The translations under genes were made by a program, and so were the position numbers. Positions 1 through 5,039 of a stretch of 6,208 nucleotides of DNA are shown piece after piece (the stretch's first letter is position 1; each line of letters opens with the position of its first letter). The stretch is taken from NCBI GenBank assembly GCA_023386865.1, contig JAEWIV010000186.1, positions 1-6,208 on the forward strand, given 5' to 3'. A model generated the notes under the pieces. The model was not told the origin of the DNA, made no database searches, and saw only the letters and a program-made list of their open reading frames with translations. Source of the stretch: Pseudomonadota bacterium. Lineage in GTDB: Bacteria; Pseudomonadota; Alphaproteobacteria; Reyranellales; Reyranellaceae.

Positions 1-801
1 GAAGAACTGGCCGAACAGCGTGAACCACGAGTTGAACGGCGCCGACAGTCCCTCGTCAGGCGCCACGGCGGGCAGATAGACATTGTCCCCATCCATGGCG
101 ATGCCGAACGGCTCGAGCGCCGCGTCGCGCACCACGCGGGCAGCCTCGAGGGCCGACACGGTGGCATCATGGGCCGCCTGCGCCTGCTCGAACGCGGCGA
201 TGGCGTCCAGTTCCGCCTGGCTGGGCGGCGTCAACGGATCGCCGTCACCCTCTGCATCCGCGGCGGCCTTGGCGTTCTGCATCACCACGCGCGCCTGATA
301 TTCCGCGTCGGAAGCCGGCTTGAAGGCCTGATAGATCGAGGTCACCGAGGCAAGATCGGTCATCGGGTTGGCCGAGCCCGCACGGTTCAACGCGGTAAGG
401 ATCGCGGCCGGATTGCCCAGCGTCTGGTCGACGATCAGGTTGGAGATCGTGCGCAGGCTCGAATCGAACACCAGCGAGCCGGGATTGTTCGAGGGATTGT
501 AGTTGGGCGCCGTCGGAATCGCAGGAGCCGGCCCGGGACCATCCGGATCGAAGCTGGTGCCGTCCGCCGGCCTGTAAGCGGGGTCCAGCAGCGCCGGGAA
601 CTCGCTGTCGCCCGCGCCCCACTTTTCCTGGCCGGGCAGCAGGTGGTTGTAGCTGCCATCGACCGTGCGGAGACCCATGGAAAGGTTGTAGGCCGGCACC
701 AGGCCGTTCGGGCCGAACAGCGGCTGACCCGCTGCGTGCGCCTCGGCGATCTTGATCTGCTCGAGAATGAACTCGAGATCGCTCTTGATGTAACTGACCA
801 T
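1..801 (-). CDS. Bacterial heme peroxidase (animal heme peroxidase-like), N-terminal part, cut by the window edge
   Basis: Reading the minus strand from the ATG at 801-799 gives 267 codons with no stop before the window edge. The product starts MVSYIKSDLEFILEQIKIAE and ends SAPFNSWFTLFGQFF. From memory of the family, this matches the N-terminus of large bacterial peroxidases with an animal-type heme peroxidase domain, often with C-terminal RTX calcium-binding repeats; there FGQFF is followed by the DHG stretch with the distal histidine, which would lie just outside the window. Visible parts: a Tyr/Asn/Pro-rich segment (about 25-115, with LLPGQEKWG near 54-62), an Ala-rich probably helical stretch (about 164-230) broken by an acidic DGD/Pro segment near 186-193, then the start of the catalytic domain (about 240 on). 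There is no signal peptide, as expected for type I secretion, but the C-terminus that would show it is absent. The start is supported by GAGGGAG six bases upstream. Family confident; substrate unknown. Confidence 0.85.
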   Translation of the reverse strand, partial: MVSYIKSDLEFILEQIKIAEAHAAGQPLFGPNGLVPAYNLSMGLRTVDGSYNHLLPGQEKWGAGDSEFPALLDPAYRPADGTSFDPDGPGPAPAIPTAPNYNPSNNPGSLVFDSSLRTISNLIVDQTLGNPAAILTALNRAGSANPMTDLASVTSIYQAFKPASDAEYQARVVMQNAKAAADAEGDGDPLTPPSQAELDAIAAFEQAQAAHDATVSALEAARVVRDAALEPFGIAMDGDNVYLPAVAPDEGLSAPFNSWFTLFGQFF

Positions 802-807
802 GGGAAG

Positions 808-814
808 CTCCCTC
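808..814 (-). promoter_or_regulatory. Ribosome binding site of the heme peroxidase gene
   Basis: On the minus strand GAGGGAG lies six bases before the ATG at 801. It is the only good Shine-Dalgarno match near the start of this frame and supports the ATG at 801, the start expected from the family N-terminus. Confidence 0.7.
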
Positions 815-832
815 GTTTGATTCGATCACACT

Positions 833-842
833 ATTCGTGACC
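833..842 (-). promoter_or_regulatory. Candidate shared operator, copy 1 (GGTCACGAAT)
   Basis: The decamer GGTCACGAAT (minus-strand sense) ends 31 bases before the peroxidase start codon. The same ten bases in the same orientation occur upstream of the kinase gene at 2584-2593. Two upstream regions of genes on one strand sharing the word suggests a common regulator site, possibly for the adjacent response regulator. This is inference from a single pair of copies. Confidence 0.3.
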
Positions 843-881
843 GGAGCTTAGGGCTGGCGGGGGCTGATGATGTACGGGTGA

Positions 882-910
882 AGGTCCAGTGATCTGCGGG
901 ACTGAGGTCC
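882..910. repeat. Paired AGGTCC repeats around a CAGT/ACTG inverted repeat, upstream of the peroxidase
   Basis: On the plus strand AGGTCC occurs at 882-887 and again at 905-910, a 23-base period, close to two helical turns. Between them CAGT (887-890) and ACTG (901-904) form an inverted repeat with a 10-base spacer. The element sits about 80-110 bases upstream of the peroxidase start, where an activator would be expected to bind. The symmetry is seen directly; the operator role is inferred. Confidence 0.3.
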
Positions 911-920
911 GGCGCGATTC

Positions 921-944
921 AGACCAAGGTCTTAAGACCCCTGG
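921..944. repeat. Nested palindromes over the response-regulator stop codon
   Basis: GGTCTTAAGACC at 928-939 is a perfect 12-base palindrome with the regulator stop codon (932-934) at its centre. It overlaps AGACC-AA-GGTCT at 921-932, so AGACC arms at 921-925 and 935-939 compete for the same GGTCT. In the transcript, CCAGGGGTC (944-936) and GACCTTGG (931-924) can form a hairpin with a TTAA loop and one bulge. No U-run follows on the minus strand, so it is not a standard intrinsic terminator. It may slow the ribosome or polymerase, protect the 3' end of the kinase-regulator mRNA, or be a protein-binding site. Confidence 0.35.
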
Positions 945-1654
945 ACCGTCGCGGATGGACGCGACCCAACCGCCGGCCGCCGGGTAAACGCTGGTTGTGC
1001 GCCCGGGCTGGGCCCGGCCGAGATCTTCTTCATCAGCAGAACCGCTTCCACCCGGCTGCGGACGTGCAGCTTCTGAAAGACGCTCGTCAGATAGTGCTTG
1101 ATGGTCTTGTCGCTGAGGAGCAGGCGTGCGGCGATCTCCTTGTTGCTCAGACCCTGAGCGACCAGCGAGAGAATGGCGGTTTCGCGGCTGTTCAAATGCT
1201 TGAACGTGGGCGCTTCCGATTCCGCCGCCGTCCGGTCGACGTCGGTCAGAAGCATCGCTCCCAGCGCGGGCGAGAGGTAGCGCTCGCCACCGATCACGGC
1301 GCGCAGCGCCTGCACGAGCTCTCGACCGCTCACTCCCTTGACGACATAGGCGCGCGCTCCCAGGCGCAGCGCTTCGAGAACGTCGGTCTTGTCGACCGAC
1401 ACCGTCAGCATCATCACCCGCGTTCTCGGCGAGTTCGCAACGATCGCCTTCAGCGCGTTCAAGCCGCCGCCCGGTATGCTGACGTCGAGCAGGACGACAT
1501 CGGGCGTGGTGGTTCGCGCGATCTCAGCAGCTTCGTCCGCCGATGCACCCTGGGCGACCACTTCGATGTCGGCAGAGCGCTGCAGCGAAGAGGCCACGCC
1601 CTCCCGCAACAGTGGATGATCGTCGATCAAGACCACGCGGATTTTAGGCTGCAC
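932..1654 (-). CDS. NarL/FixJ (LuxR)-family response regulator
   Basis: This 240-residue protein has the two-domain layout of NarL/FixJ regulators and is expected to bind DNA after phosphorylation by the adjacent kinase. The receiver domain (about 4-120) has the acidic pair D11-D12, the phospho-acceptor D57 in VVLLDVSIPGGG, T84 and K106. The LuxR-type helix-turn-helix covers about 151-210, with the typical LNSRETAILSLVAQGLSNKEIA and LLLSDKTIKHYLTSVFQKL segments. After residue 210 comes a Pro/Ser/Arg-rich, probably disordered tail of about 30 residues. The start is a GTG one base after the kinase TAA, with GGGAGGAAG inside the kinase 3' end at good spacing, so translation is likely coupled. 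All key phosphorelay residues are present, so it looks functional. Target genes are unknown; the peroxidase downstream is the best local candidate. Confidence 0.95.
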   Translation of the reverse strand: MQPKIRVVLIDDHPLLREGVASSLQRSADIEVVAQGASADEAAEIARTTTPDVVLLDVSIPGGGLNALKAIVANSPRTRVMMLTVSVDKTDVLEALRLGARAYVVKGVSGRELVQALRAVIGGERYLSPALGAMLLTDVDRTAAESEAPTFKHLNSRETAILSLVAQGLSNKEIAARLLLSDKTIKHYLTSVFQKLHVRSRVEAVLLMKKISAGPSPGAQPAFTRRPAVGSRPSATVQGS

Positions 1655-1655
1655 G

Positions 1656-2450
1656 TTACTTCCTCCCTACGCTGACTGGTAAGAACGCTGCCAGGCGTGT
1701 GCCTCCACCGACCTGGCCATGGATCGTCAAGGTGCCGCCAAGGCTCTCGAGCCTGTTGCGCAACCCGATCAATCCAAGAGATGGGCGCTTTCCTTGTCCG
1801 CGTGGCGGACTGAAACCCGGCCCCGAATCGCTGACGGAGACTTCGATCGTCGTGTCGGACCAGCTTGCCGATACGGTCTGTCCGATACCGCCGGCGTGCT
1901 TGAATGCGTTGCTGAGACCTTCCTGCACGAACCGGCAAAGGCAGAGCTTGATGGCGTGCGAAAGGTCGATGGAGCCGGTAGGAAACTCGCACGATACCCG
2001 GGTCGATGTCCGGCGCTCGTGCTCTGCGGCAACGACGATCAGCGCCTGCGTGAGCGACAGCTTGTCGATCGTTGGAAGGGCGAGGCCGGCGGAGATGTCA
2101 CGAATTTCCGACATGGCGTCCTGCAGGACACTGCGGATCATCTCGCGTTCGCCCAGGCTTTCCGGGCTGCCTTCGGGAAGCAGGTCGAGCTTGAGAAGCG
2201 CGAGCGCCAGCAACTGGGCCGGTCCATCGTGCAGGTCCGCCCCCAGCCGGCGAAGCTGAAGCTCCGCGTCTTCGGTCGACCGCCGCAAGGCTGCTTCCAG
2301 TCGCTGCCGGAGCTCCTCGTTTTGTCGGAGCAGCCCCGAAAGCTGGGCAATCCGGCCCGTCAGCGAAACAGGCTGACAATGGTCGGCGACCCCGGCGCGG
2401 GTGACTTGTTCGTGGTGGGCGACCGGCGCCGAAGGTTGCAGCGTCAGCAA
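1656..2450 (-). CDS. Soluble sensor histidine kinase, HisKA_3/HATPase_c type
   Basis: This 264-residue kinase belongs to the NarX/DegS-like group that pairs with NarL-type regulators. An N-terminal stretch of about 30 residues without recognisable domain leads into a Leu/Glu/Arg-rich helix (about 33-66, likely coiled coil). The dimerisation domain follows, with phospho-acceptor H74 in GADLHDGPAQLLALALLKLD. The ATPase domain (about 165-258) has an N-box (E177 and N181 in QEGLSNAFKHA), a G1 box (DSGPGF, 208-213) and a G2-like GLIGLRNRLESLGG (226-239). There is no transmembrane segment, PAS, GAF or HAMP domain, so it should be cytoplasmic and sense an internal signal or a partner protein. The start is a TTG preceded by AAGGGGGG; the frame upstream meets a stop after about 20 codons with no ATG or GTG, so no sensor domain is hidden there. 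The regulator gene follows one base after its stop codon. Confidence 0.92.
   Translation of the reverse strand: MLTLQPSAPVAHHEQVTRAGVADHCQPVSLTGRIAQLSGLLRQNEELRQRLEAALRRSTEDAELQLRRLGADLHDGPAQLLALALLKLDLLPEGSPESLGEREMIRSVLQDAMSEIRDISAGLALPTIDKLSLTQALIVVAAEHERRTSTRVSCEFPTGSIDLSHAIKLCLCRFVQEGLSNAFKHAGGIGQTVSASWSDTTIEVSVSDSGPGFSPPRGQGKRPSLGLIGLRNRLESLGGTLTIHGQVGGGTRLAAFLPVSVGRK
1659..1667 (-). promoter_or_regulatory. Ribosome binding site of the response regulator, inside the kinase 3' end
   Basis: GGGAGGAAG on the minus strand has its GGAGG core seven bases before the GTG at 1654. It overlaps the last kinase codons, and this fixes the GTG as the start even though no ATG is available there. Confidence 0.8.
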
Positions 2451-2453
2451 ATT

Positions 2454-2461
2454 CCCCCCTT
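2454..2461 (-). promoter_or_regulatory. Purine-rich ribosome binding site of the kinase
   Basis: AAGGGGGG on the minus strand ends three bases before the TTG at 2450. It is the only purine-rich site in the region and supports this unusual start codon. The spacing is short if the last Gs pair, normal if the AAGGGG part does. Confidence 0.5.
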
Positions 2462-2583
2462 CCCCCGACTGCCAATGCCCGGTAGGCGCGCCATCTCGAT
2501 TTGATTGCGTTCACCGCAGCCGAACTCTCGCCACGGTTGTTGCAGTGCATCCTGTGTGCAGCAGGTGCTCGCATCAATTGGAA

Positions 2584-2593
2584 ATTCGTGACC
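2584..2593 (-). promoter_or_regulatory. Candidate shared operator, copy 2 (GGTCACGAAT)
   Basis: This is the second copy of the decamer seen upstream of the peroxidase (833-842), in the same orientation, ending 133 bases before the kinase start codon. If real, the kinase-regulator pair may regulate itself and the peroxidase through the same site. The longer distance to the start codon fits a longer 5' leader or an upstream activator site. Evidence is limited to the sequence match. Confidence 0.28.
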
Positions 2594-2732
2594 CATAGCC
2601 GTTGGTCGCAGTCCGCTCAGCGAGCGCCGTGCGCGACGCCCAACTTGTCGTCAGGCTCATGCAGCCACGGCTGCCGTCTATGCGGCGGACCGGCGGGAGA
2701 ACTGGCAGGCCCGATGGGCCACGGATGGCTTG

Positions 2733-2738
2733 TATAAT
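2733..2738 (+). promoter_or_regulatory. Candidate -10 box (TATAAT) for the membrane-protein/hydrolase operon
   Basis: A perfect TATAAT lies in an otherwise GC-rich stretch, about 55 bases before the start chosen for the membrane protein. No TTGACA-like -35 is visible 16-18 bases upstream, so sigma-70 recognition would be partial or activator-dependent. Transcription would begin near 2745, right at the base of the leader hairpin. Confidence 0.35.
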
Positions 2739-2744
2739 GCGCGC

Positions 2745-2765
2745 CGACAGGCGACTGTCCTGTCG
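2745..2765 (+). repeat. Leader hairpin with two alternative pairings
   Basis: GACAG at 2746-2750 can pair with either of two tandem CTGTC copies (2755-2759 and 2760-2764). The near pairing gives a 5-base stem with a GCGA tetraloop; the far one extends to CGACAG/CTGTCG with a 9-base loop. The element lies just after the TATAAT box and would be at or near the 5' end of the mRNA, where it could stabilise the transcript. The pairing is seen; the role is inferred. Confidence 0.3.
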
Positions 2766-2791
2766 AGCCAACCGAACACGCCGTCCCGTCC

Positions 2792-4489
2792 TTGGTCTTT
2801 GCCGTCCCCACCACTGCGCGCCGCTCCCTGGTCCCAGGCCTCCTGTTCGATCTCGCCCTCGTGGTGCTGGGCGGCGGTGCGCTTCTGACCGCCATCGTCC
2901 TGTGGTTCGACAACGCCCAAGGCGGGCTGACAGGCAACGGCCTGTTCAAGAGCCTGGAACTCAAAGCCTGGGTCACGGATCCGGCCAACGCGCCGCTCTA
3001 TCCCGCGAACTATCTGTTCTATCCGTTGTACGGCATGCTTTGCCGCCTGCTCGACCTCGTCGGGGTGTTCGCCGGCGACCCGCGCAAGCAGATGACCATC
3101 CTGAACGCCGCGAGCTGCGCGCTTTGCCTCGGCGTGATCTATCTGCTGGTCCGCACCCTGACGGGCGATCGCCTGGTGGCACTGCTGGCGGCGCTGTTCC
3201 ACCTCGCCTCCAGCTTCGTGATGTTCCTCGCCATCATCAACGAGGACATCATGCCGAGCTACACCGTGCTGCTGGCGGCCATGGCCCTGGGCGCCATCTG
3301 GCTCGCCAAGCCGACGGCGCCGCGCGTGCTCACGGTATCGGTGCTGTTCTCGCTCGCCTGGCTGATGGAATGGCGGCTGATGTTCCCTACCCTGCCTGCC
3401 ATGCTGGTGGCGCTGTGGGTGTGCGAGAAGCGCATGGCCTGGCGGTTTGCCTGGATCGCCCTGTTCCTCGTCGGCATGGCGGCGACCGCCGCCGCCGTCG
3501 CCTGGGGCTGGCGGGACCACGAGGGCGCCGTCGGTCCCATCGAGCTGATCTGGACCGGCAAGGCAGTGCGTTCGGTGTGGGCCGGTTTCACCTGGGCCAA
3601 GGTCGGCTACATGTGGGACGGCATGGTCGCCTACCTGCTGGGCGCGGGCGTGGCCGCAATCCCCGGCATCCCGGGTTGGGACATCTGGCGCTGGATCGCG
3701 ACGATCTGGATGCTGGCCGTGGCCTTCTTCGCGCTGCCTTTCCTGTGGCGCCACTGGGACGATCCGCGCTCGCGCGCCGTCTCGGCGATCTTCGGCGTCA
3801 CCTTCGTGGCCGGCGAGGTTTTCAACCTGTACTCCCAGCCGCAAGACCCACAGATGCAGATCAATGTCATGGCCTGGCTCACTGTCGGTTGGGCAGTGGT
3901 GCTGGTCGCGGTGCGCGAGCGTCGGCGCCATGGCCGCCGGGGGCTGGCGGCGCTGGCCGGCCTGACCGTGGCACTCTTCGGCTACAACGTCTGGAGCATC
4001 GCGCCCCTGCGCGGGCTGGACAGTGCCTGGGAGGGCGCCATCCAGCGCATGGAACGCGAGTCCAACCCCGACCGCACCGTCTGGCTGATGCACGATTTCG
4101 ACTGGGCCATGGTCTACGGCTCGCTGCACTGGGGCCTGGCCGATCCCGGCACCGACCGGCTGGGTCCCGCACCCCAGAAGGAGCCGCGTTTCAAGTGGAT
4201 CGGCTTCACCGGCCGGGTGCTGCGCCACCCCGAATGGACGGACCATCAGCTGGTCGACGACCTGCGCGGGCAGATCGATCGGGCGCTGGATCTCGGCTAC
4301 GAGGTGCTGGTGATCCGGCTCTGGGACATGGATCCCTATCAGCTCGAAGTCGCCACCGGGATGGTGGCGAGCAGCGCGCGCATCCAGGCGCTGCGCCGCA
4401 TGCTGCGCGAGGACTACGTCGCCACCCAGGCTTTCATCGATCCGGTCGCCGGCGCCATCGACCGGCTGAAGAAGAGGCCCGGCCGGTAG
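2792..4489 (+). CDS. Polytopic membrane protein of unknown function, possibly GT-C glycosyltransferase-like
   Basis: The 565-residue product has about ten to twelve hydrophobic segments, including roughly 13-38, 104-122, 127-149, 155-172, 180-197, 218-240, 277-294, 299-318, 329-347, 358-375 and 384-402, followed by a soluble C-terminal part of about 160 residues (405-565). An N-terminal helix, a long loop rich in aromatic residues and Pro (40-80) and many helices recall GT-C enzymes that use lipid-linked sugars (PMT/ArnT-like). However, the usual acidic pair in the first loop is not clear; the only acidic pair near a membrane face is NED at 150-152. A polar QPQDPQMQIN stretch at 349-358 between helices may be functional. 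The start is uncertain: the TTG at 2792 is the only standard start codon between the in-frame stop (2735-2737) and the first helix, and it has no Shine-Dalgarno sequence. The hydrolase gene follows one base after the stop. The coding frame is confident; function is not assigned. Confidence 0.75.
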   Translation: MVFAVPTTARRSLVPGLLFDLALVVLGGGALLTAIVLWFDNAQGGLTGNGLFKSLELKAWVTDPANAPLYPANYLFYPLYGMLCRLLDLVGVFAGDPRKQMTILNAASCALCLGVIYLLVRTLTGDRLVALLAALFHLASSFVMFLAIINEDIMPSYTVLLAAMALGAIWLAKPTAPRVLTVSVLFSLAWLMEWRLMFPTLPAMLVALWVCEKRMAWRFAWIALFLVGMAATAAAVAWGWRDHEGAVGPIELIWTGKAVRSVWAGFTWAKVGYMWDGMVAYLLGAGVAAIPGIPGWDIWRWIATIWMLAVAFFALPFLWRHWDDPRSRAVSAIFGVTFVAGEVFNLYSQPQDPQMQINVMAWLTVGWAVVLVAVRERRRHGRRGLAALAGLTVALFGYNVWSIAPLRGLDSAWEGAIQRMERESNPDRTVWLMHDFDWAMVYGSLHWGLADPGTDRLGPAPQKEPRFKWIGFTGRVLRHPEWTDHQLVDDLRGQIDRALDLGYEVLVIRLWDMDPYQLEVATGMVASSARIQALRRMLREDYVATQAFIDPVAGAIDRLKKRPGR

Positions 4490-4490
4490 G

Positions 4491-5033
4491 ATGGCGTGCG
4501 ACGCCCTGGTGGTCGTGGACATGCAGGTCGGCCTGCTCGACGGCCCGCCCAAGCACGACCTGAACGACGTCGTCCGGCGAATCAACGCCGTCGCTGCCGA
4601 TGTACGCGCACGCGGCGGCACCGCCGTCTGGATCAGGCATTGCGGCGGGGCCGGGGACGGCTTCGCGCCGCATGAGCCCGGTTGGGCATTTCTCCCCGAG
4701 CTCGACCGCCGGCCGGACGATCTCGTCGTCGAGAAGACGTTGAACGACGCCTTTGCCGCTACGTCCCTGCACACGGACCTGCAGCAGGTCGGGCCACGCC
4801 GCCTGCTCATCGCCGGATGGGCCACCGACTTCTGCGTCGATGCCACCGTGCGCTCGGCCGTATCGCACGACTACCATGTCGCGGTCGTAAGCGACGCCCA
4901 CACTGTGAGCGATCGACCGCACTTGGCCGCACGCGACGTCATCCGCCACCACAACTGGGTGTGGGGCGGACTCTTGACCAACCGGTCGATCAGCGTGACG
5001 CCGACGGCTGAACTGATCGCCCGCCAGAGATAG
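4491..5033 (+). CDS. Isochorismatase-like cysteine hydrolase
   Basis: This 180-residue protein has the full layout of the isochorismatase/nicotinamidase superfamily of cytoplasmic hydrolases. The catalytic triad can be placed as D10 (ALVVVDMQVG), K82 (VVEKTLNDAF) and C115 (GWATDFCVDATVRSA). The length is typical. The superfamily acts on amides, ureido compounds and isochorismate; the substrate cannot be read from the sequence, and the conserved core does not clearly indicate nicotinamidase, biuret or N-carbamoyl hydrolase. The ATG lies one base after the stop of the membrane-protein gene (TAGgATG). The nearest purine-rich site, GAAGAGG at 4471-4477, is 13 bases away, so translation probably depends on ribosomes finishing the upstream gene. 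It ends 6 bases from the convergent dehydrogenase gene. Confidence 0.9.
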   Translation: MACDALVVVDMQVGLLDGPPKHDLNDVVRRINAVAADVRARGGTAVWIRHCGGAGDGFAPHEPGWAFLPELDRRPDDLVVEKTLNDAFAATSLHTDLQQVGPRRLLIAGWATDFCVDATVRSAVSHDYHVAVVSDAHTVSDRPHLAARDVIRHHNWVWGGLLTNRSISVTPTAELIARQR

Positions 5034-5039
5034 CCTGCA

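Larger units (their letters stand above)
2451..2791. other. Divergent intergenic region between the kinase and the membrane protein
   Basis: These 341 bases separate two divergently read genes. Short open frames on both strands have no recognisable product and are treated as chance. On the minus strand the region must hold the kinase promoter; I find no convincing -35/-10 pair, only the GGTCACGAAT word at 2584-2593. Around 2541-2570 there is a cluster of TGCA-containing words (TGCAGTGCA, then TGTGCAGCAGG) with weak symmetry. On the plus strand a TATAAT box and a short leader lie at 2733-2791. The stretch 2455-2600 looks less GC-rich than the genes, as expected for promoter DNA. Confidence 0.6.

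Noticed and set aside
245..829. 194-codon minus-strand open frame in the peroxidase region
   Set aside because: It is a shifted frame of the peroxidase gene; the frame from 801 gives a family-like N-terminus with a good ribosome binding site, this one gives Arg/Gly/Ser-rich sequence.
924..944. Hairpin as an intrinsic terminator for the kinase-regulator transcript
   Set aside because: No U-run follows on the minus strand and the stem contains a bulge and a wobble pair, so a standard Rho-independent terminator is not supported.
1719..2504. 261-codon plus-strand open frame opposite the kinase
   Set aside because: The opposite strand encodes an intact kinase with all catalytic motifs; the plus-strand product has no recognisable features.
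2501..2771. Small open frames in the divergent intergenic region (65-78 codons on both strands)
   Set aside because: They lack ribosome binding sites and recognisable products, overlap one another, and coincide with the expected promoter region.
2602..4563. 653-codon open frame on the plus strand overlapping the membrane-protein gene
   Set aside because: The product is Arg/Pro/Gly/Ala-rich and hydrophilic with no recognisable domain, while the overlapping frame from 2792 gives regular membrane helices and ends one base before the hydrolase ATG.
2678..4846. 722-codon open frame on the minus strand opposite the membrane protein and hydrolase
   Set aside because: It is antisense to two genes with clear composition or motifs. 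Its product is rich in His, Gln, Arg, Gly and Pro with no domain, as expected for the reverse frame of GC-rich coding DNA.
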